The translations under genes and the position numbers were made by a program. The notes below the pieces were generated by a model. It saw nothing but the letters and a program-made list of their open reading frames with translations. It was not told where the DNA came from and searched no databases. Shown here piece after piece: positions 1 through 11,910 of a stretch of DNA of 64,000 nucleotides; the first letter of the stretch is position 1, and every line of letters begins with the position of its first letter. The DNA comes from Microvelia longipes (lineage: Eukaryota > Arthropoda > Insecta > Hemiptera > Veliidae), in NCBI GenBank assembly GCA_018340805.1, contig JACMZG010001914.1, forward strand, positions 20,968,593 through 21,032,592, written 5' to 3'.

Positions 1-871
1 AAGGAGGCTCCGATATTAATTTAAGATCCTCAAATCAATTAAGATAAAGAAAAAAAATAAATTAAAAAATAATATGCAACAAAGCAGTAAATTATGCTAA
101 ACCATAAATATTTCAATTATTTACTGTCCGAGTTTTCCTTGGATAATGCTTAATGTTAATAAAGTATTGGTTAATAAACTATTGGTGGAAAAATCTTGTT
201 GTTTTTATTAATTATTAAAGGAATATAAAAAAAAAGAATATTTTCCTTAATTTTTAATTAAATTTTTAATCTTCATTGCATAATTTATCAAATTTTCTAA
301 AAATAATAATCAGTGAAGCATAAAAGAAAAGAAATTGTTTGAATCAGGTTATAAAGCTTGAAAGTAAAAATTAATAAAACAAAACAACATAAAAAATAAT
401 AAGAAAAATAAATTAATTAAGAAGTGACTCAGATGTCAAATCTAGAATAAAAATTAATTAATATAATGTTATATAAGAATAAGGGTATTAATGAAACTAC
501 AGACTGTAGTGTCTAGAGAGAGCTAAGACAGTGTCTAAAGCATGAGGGCTGTATTGTGTCCCTAGAGTGCTTCAAGACTAATCTTTTCTATTATTAAATG
601 TCAAATACTAAGACGAAGAAAAAGAATGGAATTACATTCTTCCCTGATCTAGAAAGGAGAATGTCACCGAATAATTTAGAAACAAGAAGACAAGATTTTA
701 ATAAACTTAAATGATAAGTGTTGAAATAACAGTCGAATCTTGCCTTTTAATATTTTGAGCCAACTTTACTTTTCAATACACTATAAAATAGTTAATGCTT
801 TTGTATATATTAAACTTATTCGTTAATTATTTGAGTTTATGAAAATGATTGTAGATTTCTATTTTTTTAGT
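1..871. other. AT-rich DNA, no feature recognised
   Basis: Low-complexity, very AT-rich sequence with no open frame of useful length and no repeat that I can match elsewhere in the window. Confidence 0.5.
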
Positions 872-1213
872 CTATAAGCCGTAATCAATACGAAAAAGCC
901 TCTCCACAAAGTTAATTAAATAAAATTCAAAACCGGCTTTCAACCAAAACGGTCATCATCAGTGCCGGAGAGAAGAAAATATAGATGTAGGTGAGTCTAT
1001 GATATCATGACTGAGACAGTCTGATATCAGTCTCAGTCATGATATCATAGACTCACCTACATCTATATTTTCTTCTCTCCGGCACTGATGATGACCGTTT
1101 AGGTTGAAAGCCGGTTATGAATTTTATTTAATTAACTTTGTGGAGAGGCTTTTTCGTATTGATTATTATAATACACTCCACCTGCGCTTCACCCTAATAA
1201 CCTATAAGCCGTA
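872..1213 (+). mobile_element. Foldback insertion, PLE-like, with 12-bp target duplication
   Basis: The insertion (884-1201) is flanked by a perfect 12-bp direct repeat, CTATAAGCCGTA, at 872-883 and 1202-1213. Its body is a long near-perfect palindrome: the left arm starts with AATACGAAAAAGCC and the right arm ends with the reverse complement near 1160-1165. A 36-nt tail follows at 1166-1201. The right arm carries CTGATGA (1085-1091), a short hairpin and GAAA (1106-1109). The same plan (arms, one-sided tail of about 35 nt, 11-12 bp duplication) is seen at 21.5 kb and 61 kb. The shared GTGGAGAG and CCGGCTTTCAACC words tie it to the Penelope-like remnant at 51 kb. No coding sequence is present. 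Assignment to PLEs is inference; the insertion and palindrome are direct observations. Confidence 0.75.
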
Positions 1214-1599
1214 TTCTATACATTCACTTAAGTTTTAGTGACTCAAATACATTAGACAAATACAACATATATCTTAATTTAAAATCAGTCATGTTTTCAA
1301 AAACTTCCTTAAGGCACGAATTATTATTTTACACCGTATTAGTGATATACCACTGGTGGTTGCAGGAGTGACCATAGCCATCCACAAACCCAAACCATTA
1401 ACAACTGCTAATCTCTCAATGGCTCGCATCAAAGCAACTAATTATAAAAGAGTCAGGCTAGAGCTAACTAAGCGGACTTAAATCGTGTCATAAGCCTGTG
1501 ATAATACTAAGGCTAAATCTGATTTAAATACTGTCATTTGTGAACTACAGTACATTCTCCTTTATAGTAATTTCTAAAAATTCCTGTGATATTGCACCC
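1214..1599. other. No clear feature; diverged repeat traces
   Basis: Contains words related to the 95-bp array that follows (for example TTAAATACT and CAGTTA), so it may be a decayed edge of that array. No gene seen. Confidence 0.4.
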
Positions 1600-2062
1600 T
1601 CCTGATTAGGCCAAAGCTAGCTTAAATACTCTCAGTTACTATTAAGTAAGAATAAAGCTTGCTTAGTCTTCATTGGTTTTAGTAACAATCGTTGAATCAT
1701 TCCCGATTCTGTCTTCGATACTGTCAGTTACAAGTCTCAGTTAGGACTAAAGCTTGCTTAATCTGCATTGGTTTTAGTAACAATCGTTGAATCATTCCCG
1801 ATTCTGTCTTCAATACTGTCAGTTACAAGTCTCAGATAGGACTAAAGCTTGCTTAATCTGCATTGGTTTTAGTAACAATCATTGAGTCATTCCCGATCCT
1901 GTATTCAATACTGTCAGTTACAAGTCTCAGATAGGACTAAAGCTTGCTTAATCTGCATTGGTTTTAGTAACAATCGTTGAATCATTCCCGATTCTGTCTT
2001 CAATACAGCCAGTTACAAGTCTCAGATAGGACTAAAGCTTGCTTAATCGGCATTGGTTTTAG
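1600..2062 (+). repeat. 95-bp tandem repeat array
   Basis: The word AGCTTGCTTA recurs at 1656, 1751, 1846, 1941 and 2036, an exact 95-bp period. Units contain GGTTTTAGTAACAATCGTTG and ACTGTCAGTTACAAGTCTCA. Four full units and partial flanking units are visible with few substitutions. The array is cut by a MITE at 2063-2370 and resumes after it with GGTTTTAGTGACAATCGTTG. Confidence 0.9.
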
Positions 2063-2370
2063 CATAGAGATAAATATTACTAGAGGGGCCCATAGGTTAA
2101 ATTTTGAAACATCGAAAAAGTAACCTGACCACCTTTGGTAATAAATATAATTAAATAATCAGTACAAAATTACCATAATTTATATAGTAAAACGTTGAAA
2201 ATACAAATCCAAACACAAGTTATGTGCGGGAAACCGAAATAAATGTATTTATTATAACCTTAATTCACTCTTAAAGTAGGTTTCATTGAGGTTACGCAGA
2301 GCCCAAAATATTTTTTAGGCTTCACAATATATTTAGAAAGGGTATGTCCCCTCTAGTACATATCTCTAAG
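2063..2370. mobile_element. hAT-like MITE with 8-bp target duplication
   Basis: A 308-bp insertion splits a unit of the 95-bp array. It is flanked by perfect 8-bp direct repeats GGTTTTAG at 2055-2062 and 2371-2378. Its ends are imperfect inverted repeats of about 25 bp: the left begins CATAGAGATA and continues to ACTAGAGGGG; the right, read in reverse complement, is CTTAGAGATATG followed by TACTAGAGGGG. Because the array units show the uninterrupted sequence, the empty site is known. An 8-bp duplication fits the hAT superfamily (other 8-bp families are possible). There is no transposase; it would be mobilised in trans. Confidence 0.8.
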
Positions 2371-3420
2371 GGTTTTAGTGACAATCGTTGCCGATCTTGT
2401 CTTAAATACTGTCAGTTACAAACCTTCAGTGACATTGTACGTCAGGCTGAACTGACTTTAAAAGCAAAAATGTCAGTTAAAATCCACCAATGAATATGGA
2501 GGAGTTTTAAACACTCTAAGTAACAAATTAGAGGCCATTCATTTTTATAGTGAAATACTTTTAGTAACAAACCTCTAATGAAGCTAAATCTGACTTAAAA
2601 ACTAACATTTCCTAAAAAAACAATTTTGTTTAAACCTGACTTTAAGCAGCAACGCTAGGTCAATCAAAAAATGTATTTTTTACATTTTAAGCTAGTCAAT
2701 TTTGTTTTCATAATTTAGTTTAAAATAATTTAATGTTGTGATTTATTTAAAGAAAAAAGTTTTTCTAAGAGCATAATTACTTATCTAAGTTTAAATAAAG
2801 CATGTTAAGTTAGATTTCTAAGCTGGTAAGCTCAGATTTAACCAGCAATGCAGGTTGTTTCACATGAAAGTTGTTGAAAGTTTCTTACTTGAGCCTCGTC
2901 ACTCATGTTCAAGACTTATCTAGTATTACCCTTTATTCTTTTAGTTTACAACGTCAATTACACTTGACATTTTTCTTCTCAGCATGATACTTCTCATTCT
3001 CCTGCATTTGATACATCATGTTAGTTACTCTTAGTTACTAATGTTATTCCATTTTTATTAATGTTACAGTGGAGATTTTACAATTATTATTAAATATAAA
3101 AACGAAAGTTTTGATAACAGATATATTTATAAATATACAGCAAATGTCTATCTCTACGTCAAATGTATCGTTATTCTGTTATTCTTTCGAACGCCATTAC
3201 TCTTTTTATGAGTGCCTTCAGGACTTGTTATAAACGCTCTATAGTCCTTCTAATAATGTTTTGTAAACTTTCTTAAATTTAGAAAATTTACTACTTCTCA
3301 TATCTAACTCCAGTCAAAAGGTATGCTGATAAGCCAAATAAAGTAAAAACGTTTTATAATGCATACATGAGGCATACAATATAAAAAATATCAGGCCATT
3401 GATGATGCCTGTAAGACCAT
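2371..3420. other. Decayed array edge, then no feature
   Basis: 2371-2470 resembles the 95-bp unit. From there to 3420 only scattered related words such as AGTAACAAA are seen. No coding sequence recognised. Confidence 0.4.
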
Positions 3421-4140
3421 ATAATACGACCTTTGACACTTTTTACTCTCATACACCTACCTTTGTATCTTTTTACTCTCGTACACCTACTTTTGTAACT
3501 TTTTACTCTCATACACCTACCTTTGTAACTTTTTATCTCATACATAACCTTGTACTTTTTACTCTCATACACCTACCTTTGTACTTTTTATCTCATACAC
3601 CTACTTTGTAACTTTTTACTCTCATACACCTACTTGTTTTACTCTCATACACCTACCTTTGTAACTTTTTACTCTCTACCTTTGTAACTTTTTACTCTCA
3701 TACACCTACCTTTGTATCTTTTTACTCTCATACACCTACTTTGTAACTTTACTCTCATACACCTACCTTTTGTAACTTTTTAATTCTCATACACCTACCT
3801 TTGTAACTTTTTACTCTCATACACCTACCTTTGGTAACTTTTTATTCTATACACACCTACCTTTGTATCTTTTTACTCTCATACACCTACCTTTGTAACT
3901 TTTTACTCTCATACACCTACCTTTGTAACTTTTTACTCTCATACACCTACCTTTGTTACTTTTTATTCTCATACACCTACCTATGTAACTTTTTACTCTC
4001 ATACACCTACTTTTGTAACTTTTTACTCTCATGCACCTACCTTTGTAATAAAGTTACTCTCATACACCCACCTATGTTATAAAGTTACTCTCATACACCT
4101 ACCTTTGTGATAAAGGTACTCTCATACACCTACTAAGTAT
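3421..4140. repeat. Minisatellite, about 30-bp units
   Basis: Roughly 23 tandem copies of a unit containing ACTCTCATACACCTACC followed by TTTGTAACTTTTT. Some units are shortened by a few bases. Open frames on either strand here are repetitive translation products of the array and not genes. Confidence 0.95.
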
Positions 4141-5858
4141 TCCTGTAATGCTCAATTTTTTTTTATATAAACGACGTATAATATTATTTCACTCATAAAT
4201 TTTTTTTTTTTCTAGTTTTAATATAATTACTTATTGTCATACTTTTTAATTACATTTTTTTAATATTCCAGTAATTAAAAATTTTGTACAACTTTTTTTA
4301 CTACTTAATAATAAGATTGATAAAACTTATTAATAAGTAATAAAAAACAAAAAAAAAAGCTTTTTAATAAAGAGATAAAATTAAATTTTGTTAAAAATAT
4401 CATTTGAGGTAGTTCCAATTTTACTTTTTCCTGGCATTAAAAGTTATTAAAGATAAGAAAAATTAATTAAAAATCTTGATGAAATATCTGTTGATGAAAT
4501 AGTAATAAAAATCCTATTTTAATAAATAAAAAAAATTATACAATTTTAGCAAAAAAGTAACATTGTAGCATTTTTAATTACCTTAATGGTTATTACATTG
4601 ACTTTTCCTTTATTTTTAGGCGATTTTATATTAATATAAAAACTTTTTAAGTCATCTTTTTTTCAAAAAAAAAATGTTATTAAACTCTGATTATACAGAA
4701 CAAATATCAATTTCAAGAAGGGGAAAGAAAAATATTAAAATTAGAATAAAGAAAAAGAAATTGACTTTTAAATGATTTTTTTTCTTTTGCTGGGGAAAGT
4801 ATATTGAATAAATACATTTTATCATTAAAATAAGTTTAATATGAAAAAATAAAAAGTGCTTTGTTAGTGATGCAGTTAATTTGAAAATGTGTATTTTCTT
4901 TATTGACCAATTTTTATTATGAAAAATGTTAAACACAGCTCTTATGCGTGTACTGCAAATTTTTATTTTCTATTTTAATGTGTATTTATTTTTAAAATTG
5001 ACCTTAGAACAACAAGTTTGTAATCAAATCTTGTGTTTTTTTATTATGTTTACCAATTACTCAGCTATTTTTCTATCACGCAAAACTTTTACTTTATTAG
5101 CTTCAGCTGCGGCCACACTTTTTTTTAGAATCGTACTGAATTCGGTGTTCACCAGATTGAAAACTATACAGAATGTGTTTAGTATCGTTGACTCTTTTTT
5201 AAGCGAAAAGTGAGTTTCTAAATAAGATATCTATCATTTTACCTTCTATTAAAATATAAGATATTAAAGGTCAATAATCAGTATAATTTCCTGCGCTGTC
5301 AAGTCTCCAAAACAAATAGTGAAAGATCAATTTGGGGAGCCTAAATACGTTCATGAGTTTTCTCCGGGTCAAGGAAAAAAAAACTACAAGTATTATCAAT
5401 CCTATGGAAGTAAGGATTAATAAGCTTCGGCGCAACAATAATAGTGCGCCGAAGGTAGCTATATTATAAAGCCAGATAACCTTAGAAAATACTTTCTAAA
5501 GTATTTCTGACTAATCATATAGTAAGAATATTTGTAACTAGAATTCACAAAAGCAGTCTTATTACAGAAATAGAACTCGTGACGAGACAACTAGTGAAAA
5601 CTAGGAATTCTCTGTTCTCACTAAGTGATATCTTCTGTTAACGCAGTGATATTGAATCAACAAGGTTGACTCGACTATTGCGCTGTGGTGAACGCTAATT
5701 GCCCATGAATAATAATTTTTAACTAACCAAGCAGGACATACACTAGTATAGTAAATGTTTTTATTACAGAAAAAAATCCCTAGAAAATTGTATGTGAGAG
5801 AGAAAAAATAATAGTGAAGTATTTGATTAATTCATATAATAGTACTCAGTATTAATAC
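4141..5858. other. AT-rich, no feature recognised
   Basis: Homopolymer-rich A/T sequence. Short open frames (near 4691-4936 and 4926-5213) are rich in Phe, Ile and Leu from base composition and show no domain. Confidence 0.5.
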
Positions 5859-6262
5859 CCAACACAAACACATGCGTGTAAAAAAAGAGCCAAGTCTACC
5901 ATGAAAAGTTGTGAGATCATTGAATAAGCCAAGACTTAGGTTCCCAATAATGCTCGTAAATATATGAATATGAGGTCTTGGCGGTTTCACTTTGTGACTT
6001 GGCCATTACGCTTCAAACTCAGAAATGCATAATAAGCTTATTAAATAGGCTAAACATATTTTTATAGTGTATGTCTACACTCTATACAAGATGTTTAGTA
6101 CCATACTAACTTAAGATGCGTAATGACCAAGTCACAAAGTGAAACCGCCAAGACCTTACATTTTTACAAGCATTATTGGGAACCTATGACTTGGCTTATT
6201 CAATGATCTCACAACTTTTTACGCTAGACTTGGCTCTTTTTATACGCATTAGTTTAGTTGGA
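5859..6262. repeat. Long imperfect inverted repeat (foldback)
   Basis: The left arm (about 5859-6030) and right arm (about 6100-6262) are reverse complements with few differences. Examples are GAGCCAAGTCTACC with GGCTCTTTTTATACGC at the outer part, and GGTCTTGGCGGTTTCACTTT with its complement at 6139-6158. The spacer is about 70-90 bp. It looks like a non-autonomous foldback or MITE. No flanking duplication could be fixed by eye. The open frame over the right arm is not a gene. Confidence 0.8.
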
Positions 6263-9200
6263 ATTTCATTCCTTTTTGTGAGCTTGAACATTATTCCTTA
6301 TAAAAATACGCCAAGAAATGTTACTAAATTATTAATTAGTTACAGCATGTTACACCACTCATTTATTACTAAACAGTTCTACTTTAATTATAAATTGTTT
6401 ATAGTTAAACAATAGTTAAATTGCGGAAAAATATTCTGTCAAAATAAAACTCGCGATGTTCTTAGTTCTTGTTGTGCTATACTACGTAGCGCTAGTTGTC
6501 AATTTTTTTCTTTATACGTAAAATTGAGGTCAGGATTAGGTTTAGGTAGAACATATTAGGTAAAAGAAAAGAAAATGTTAGATTTTGACAATTTTTCATT
6601 AATTTTCACATCAACATGCATCTATATACCAAATTTCAAGTGTCTACGATTGCTGTAAGTGCCTTAGAATTTTGATGATTGAGGGTCAAAACTGTCTAAC
6701 TTTGAGCCATTATATCACAACAGCAGTAAATGATAAAGATATGAAATTCGGTAGAATGGGTCGGCTCAACAAGATCTTAAGGTTATATTAAAATTATATT
6801 TTTAATGCCCTTAATAAAAAGATACGGGGGGGGGTACAAATAGCCTTGAGATACGTCGTGTAAAGGATGGTACACCAGTGACCACCAGACTTAACGGCAC
6901 TGCCGTGTCCCCAGATAATGATTTTTTTTTTAAATTAATTACTTTGTTTATTTACGATTATCTCTATTAGTTTTCTCATTTGCTTAAGTGTGCGTTGTCT
7001 AAATCAGTATTTATTTGTTTTTATGTCTCTTTAAGAATGCAATAATGAAGAAGCTATAAGAATGAAAAGCTTGAATTAATTTCCCATGCTGTTAATTTAA
7101 ACTTAAGTACATATTAAAAGGGTAAAAAATAATTATTTTTCTAGATAAGAGTGGATAACAAGAGCCTAACGTTCTTTAAAATTTTGTTCAGATTTATTCA
7201 TTCACACCATTTACAATTATTAAGCTTAATTTCTAATTAAACCAGTCTCATTTACAGACACATAAAACTGTATTGCCTACGATTACTGAAGCATATCTAA
7301 CATTCAACTTTGAAAAATCAAAATAACATTTCTGAATGTAATTAAAATGCAAAAGAAAAGCATTCGTGTACAATAATAATATCCATGATACAAAACTGCA
7401 TAATTTTAATTAAAACTAAACAGTTATTAGTACAGTAAACCGAATAAAACTTTCATACTTGATTTTAAAAGACGCAAATGATTATTTTATATATTATCCA
7501 AGTTGAAATGCTTCAATAGTACAAGTTAAGTGCGAACTAAGTTAAGTATTATTCTTTTATTTTAGCTTTTTCACAATTAATAACTTTATACTTTTTATTA
7601 TCTCGTTTTAAAGTTAATCTTATTAATTTTACAAAGTTAGATTTATATAGTTTTATTATCCTTTTACTTGCCCTATTACTTTGTATTGCACTGTTTTATC
7701 TTTCTATTTTTATTTTGCTACTTCTTTATTTTTTTTTTTGTTGATTACAAACCTTGTTTTAACTTATTACGTTTATTATCCCCTTCTTATTTGCTTTATT
7801 TTGTAATTTTTCTTCACAGAATAATTTCCCCTTTCTCGCATTTTCTGCTTTCTAAAACTAACAAGAAATTATATTGTGGTTGGTTTAACACCCCTTTGGA
7901 TAAAGGCTTATTGAAGCAGAATAATTTTTCCCGTGCTTGCTATAGTTAGAAACTGAGGATAGTGTTAGGTATTGCTTCATTAGCTTTAAAGCCTGTACAA
8001 ATCCTACAAGATGTTACTTTAATACATTTTTTAACGTTTTATAGAGTCTAGACTATACTAATCCCGCAATACATAAACACTATTGAAGACTTATCCAATT
8101 TTTCCATTAAAATTCCTTTTATAAACTTTCTTATAATAGCATCGCTATTAAAACTAAGATGACTTTACACTTTTCTTCAAATACTCCAAGACATTTAAGA
8201 CGAGGTGCCTCAAATATATCTATACAGACATAACGAATGGATTCAACCCATAATGAAATTTGCATAATGCTATGACTTATTTAAATACATAACGTTGTTA
8301 AGAAATTTTTATTTACATGATGATATTTAAAAATCATAATATCCTGTTCAAAAATAATTTTATCATTATGTGTCGCTTCATATTTTTACAAATGAAGTGT
8401 AAAATATGTACACACAAAAAGCGTTTTTTTATTATGTACATCAAAAGTAAACAACTTTAGATAATATTAATTTTATAGCATATTTATTATAGAGACATCT
8501 TAATAATAGACATCTAGTAATAATGTATTTAACAGTTGTAAAATAAGCTAGTAAGCAACAAGAAAGTATTTAAAAGTGAAAGTGACTTAAGCTTATGCCA
8601 CGAACTTAGTCTAGTCCCTCACCATAAGATAAACCTAAGCTAAGCTTAGAGTTTAGGTTTATGTCAACTTTAAATTAGGCTGGCCATCACTCCGTATAAG
8701 CTGGTAGCTCATTTCGAACAGGATAAGTTATATATTTAAAATATATCTGAAACTATAGATACATAAGTACATAGAGAAGGCAGTTTTTGCAGATCTCATC
8801 CCAGACGCCAGACAAACAAAAGCCCCTTTCGGCTATTCATAAATCTGTTTTATTTTTTTTAGATGTGCAAGTTAGTATAATAGTTTAATATTTGTTCATT
8901 ACTTGTAGATATAATATATTTTTATTCATTTTCTTTAAGAATGCGTTGAGTTTTTTATCACTTTAATATTATTTAAAATTAGCCTTAGTTTTAAAAAATC
9001 TTTCAAGCTAACATTTCTCTTCTAATAAAAAAAAATATCAAAACCAATTTCAAAACTTTTTGTCCGAAAAAAACGTTTTGAAAGGAGAAAAAAAAATAAT
9101 CGAGCCTTTTTTTAACTTTTATAAATTCTAACCCACTTAATCAACTTCTTTGCTCTTATTTGTAAGAAACTGGAAGAACAAAAGAAAATTTCCCAGTTAA

Positions 9201-10124
9201 AAAATGTCTCCAGGAAGTAAAGAGTTTACGCTTCATCCAAAATGAAAAAGTTACTGCCCTGTTTTTCACTGTTGAAGGTAAGCCCTTCATGTTTTTAAAA
9301 TGGTTGAATATTTTAGACTTCTTAATTTTTTTTTCTCTTTTATATCTTTGAAATGTTTATTGTGGATTATTCTTATGACTCTCCCTTTCGAGGAAAGTTG
9401 CCAAGTTCTTCATGTAGATATTCTCACGTGCTTTCTTAAGTAAACCCCGGATAAATCTTTCTTTAATTTTGTGCCAAGTTTTTATGGAACGCAAACTTGA
9501 AATATTTTTTGTAATAACTTACAAAAAAAAGTTTTCTTTGTTGAATTTATCTTTTAAAAAACCAAAAAAATAAAAATAGTTTATTCTTGCCAAGAGATTA
9601 TTGCTTAAAAAGCTATTTTTACACGAATAAAACATTTTTAGGCTGTTTACAACATGTCAGTGTGTTTGAATTGATATAATCTCTGGGATGGAGAAATTAT
9701 AGAGATTTTGCCTTTAGATAGATCAGCCAGAGAGTCATTAAGAACATTCATTTCAAATTTAAGATGTTATATTTACCGTAAGTCAAAGAAGCAGTCGAAG
9801 AATCCGCTAGGGTTGATACTTTTAACAGCAAGGCGGTAGCAGAATCTTCTATGGATACTTAATTCATTTTTATGGATACTTCATTCATAATCTTTTGTCA
9901 TCAACCAATCAAACCCTTCTCGACTTTACACGCCTACTCCTGTAAAAAATCGATGTCGAAATATTATACCACTGTGCTCAAACCATTAATTAGAGTTGGC
10001 ATATTCTCTTTATAGCATCGCCAGGACTTGAACCTATAACCTCCTTTTACAATAGGAGGTTCTTTTTAGTATTATTGCTTATACCTATAAATGTATAAAA
10101 AATATTCATAGAAAAAAATTAATG
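6263..10124. other. No recognised gene or element
   Basis: AT-rich intergenic or intronic sequence. A run of nine or more G at 6829-6836 stands out. Open frames such as 7668-7949 are Phe/Leu-rich composition artefacts. A possible tiny exon near 9246-9281 is discussed among the rejected items. Confidence 0.4.
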
Positions 10125-10345
10125 ATTTGGGTACGGGTTACCTCGGAACTTGTCCTCACTTCATTGTATTTTCAGAGCTCATCCCCACTACTTCAGATTT
10201 GCTTCGCTCGTCTTAAGGATGTAAGTTTCGACAAATGTATACTGCAAAAGTCTTCGGACACGCTTCAATTGTCGTCTGGCAGTAAATACATTCGTTTTAT
10301 TTCTAGTGGCCACCCATCCAGGCACTGAACTAGCTCACATACTAC
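10125..10345 (-). repeat. 5S-like retroposon family, partial copy
   Basis: Minus-strand copy of the 3' half of the dispersed family. Read in reverse, it has a block resembling the 5S rRNA internal control region (10293-10336: GTTCAGTGCCTGGATGGGTG then GGCC), followed by the family's repeated GAGCGAAGC-type segments and the end GAGGxxAAGTTCCGAGGTA. It is truncated at its 5' side. Confidence 0.7.
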
Positions 10346-10564
10346 TAGCTATATTGAAATGAAACGTAGTATACTTTATAAATGAACTTATGCTAATAAT
10401 GAGATTTACCTTAGAACATTTATTGGTCCTATACATCAGTAAATGTGTGCTAAATTTCCATTGAGCTCAAAATTTGTCTATGTTTTATTAACTTTAGAAC
10501 TTTTCAGGTGAAATTTTGATTTCGGGATTTATACCATACGTATAAATCCCTTCTACTTAAACTA

Positions 10565-10732
10565 ATTTATAGCTACGGTATAAATGAGGAAAAGTAAAAA
10601 GGCATACGGTATAAATGAGGAAAAGTAAAAAACGCATACGGTATAAATGAGGAAAAGTAAAAAGGCATACGGTATAAATGAGGAAAAGAAAAAACGCATA
10701 CGGTATAAATAAGGAAAAGGAAAAAGGCACCT
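10565..10732 (-). repeat. Tandem array of a retroposon end, about 33-bp units
   Basis: Five tandem copies of GGTATAAATGAGGAAAAG followed by TAAAAAxGCATAC. On the minus strand this reads CTTTTCCTCATTTATACC, the 5' end of the 5S-like family at 25.2 kb and 14.8 kb. The array is therefore a local amplification of one end of that family. Confidence 0.85.
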
Positions 10733-11121
10733 CCTGAAATGTTAGGAATGTCTTAGACTATAGATAATCCTTTAGATAATAAAAAAGATATAATAAACTG
10801 TAAATAATTAAAAGATCCTACAGGATATAAAATCCATAAATATCATTGTTGCTAACGTAGCATTAATCTACATGAATACTAAATGTACTAAAGGTTTAAA
10901 GCAGTTTGTCGTTCTGTCACTAAAAGTTAAAGATATAGCTATCATTAGGTACGAAATAACCTTCCCTTGCAGTTTCCCTCGACAATAACCTGTACGGTAA
11001 ACATTTCACTCGACTGCATCCTAGCTTTCCCCTAACCTACTTGCATTTAATTTACTAATTGAATTCCAAACCTATAAAAGACTAGCTAGCAAGTCCCCTC
11101 ATTTGGTTTTGCGTAGAATAG

Positions 11122-11148
11122 GGGTTGAGTTTAATATAAACTCAACCC
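11122..11148. repeat. Short perfect hairpin
   Basis: GGGTTGAGTTTA and TAAACTCAACCC face each other around a 3-base centre. Function unknown. Confidence 0.7.
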
Positions 11149-11235
11149 TACCACAATGATTACAGTAACATAAATCATTTCATAAATAATTCATTTGAAT
11201 TGATTGTTTTTGTTAATTAGTTTCTCGACTCGTGA

Positions 11236-11298
11236 CAGTCAAAATATAATTGTGCGAACTATTCTTGTTTGGCAAACCGTGGCATTAAATGATACTAA
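11236..11298 (+). repeat. Fragment of the 12-kb foldback tail
   Basis: ATATAATTGTGCGAACTATT and the following TTGGCAAACCG match, with substitutions, the right end and tail of the foldback at 11911-12354. It is a truncated relative placed directly beside another foldback. Confidence 0.6.
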
Positions 11299-11299
11299 C

Positions 11300-11609
11300 A
11301 GCACCATCTATAAACTACGCATGCTTCCGCGATTATTGTCATGAAGATTTAGGTCTTCCGTTGATGCCCGCGGCAATGTAGATGAAGAATACGAAATTCC
11401 GCTTCCACTGTGGAGGTATCTTAAGGGATGTAGGACATTATGGATAGAAACACAAGGCTCTACAAAACTGAACTGTTCAATTTTGTAGAGCATTGTGTTT
11501 CTATCCATGGTATCCTACATCCCTGAAGATGCCTCTCACAGTGGAAGCGGATTCTTCATCTAAATTGACGCGGTCATCACCGGAAGACCTAAATCTTCAG
11601 CACTATCTA
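11300..11609 (-). mobile_element. Foldback insertion with near-perfect 11-bp flanks
   Basis: Arms at about 11343-11470 and 11480-11598 are reverse complements, with matching words such as GAAGATTTAGGTCTTCC, CCACTGTG and GGATAGAAACACAA; the loop is around 11470-11480. Flanks AGCACCATCTA (11300-11310) and AGCACTATCTA (11599-11609) differ by one base and may be an aged target duplication. About 32 nt of one-sided sequence lies on the left (11311-11342), as in the related foldbacks. The right arm has CTGAAGA (11523-11529) and GGAAGC (11543-11548), a decayed version of the motif shared by the group. Open frames in the arms are not genes. Confidence 0.7.
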
Positions 11610-11845
11610 CTTATAGTATCAAAGTTCTTTTAAAATGACAGACCATATAATTCATGAGAAGATAAACTCCAGCATTGATTGACTAATGGCCTCGTTTTGG
11701 TTAATTTGTATAATCAAAACTCAAGAATGTAATATTTATCCTAAAACTCAATTTACTATAGTAAAAAAAATAATATTGACATTAAACCAGTTAAAGTGAT
11801 GGTAAAGTTAGTAAATATAGACCATATTTTATTAAAAAGTTACAT

Positions 11846-11909
<64 letters not shown>
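11846..11909. repeat. (AT)n microsatellite
   Basis: Alternating AT with one interruption, directly at the left edge of a foldback insertion. Confidence 0.95.

Positions 11910-11910
<1 letters not shown>

Noticed and set aside
1600..2062. Array of similar units considered as a CRISPR array
   Set aside because: Units are contiguous 95-bp copies without unique spacers and the genome is eukaryotic.
3354..4082. Open frames on both strands with repeated Tyr/Leu/Thr or Arg/Lys peptides
   Set aside because: They translate a 30-bp minisatellite whose length is a multiple of three; no start context, domain or conservation evidence.
4926..5213. 95-codon Phe/Leu-rich frame
   Set aside because: Hydrophobic composition is expected from T-rich DNA; no domain or splice structure recognised.
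9246..9281. Possible tiny first exon: ATG, eleven codons, then AAG|GTAAGC
   Set aside because: Good donor and start but too short to judge, with no neighbouring exon or similarity; random occurrence is likely.
10015..10060. GGTTCAAGTCC (minus) resembling a tRNA box B
   Set aside because: No matching box A or acceptor stem was found at the right distance.
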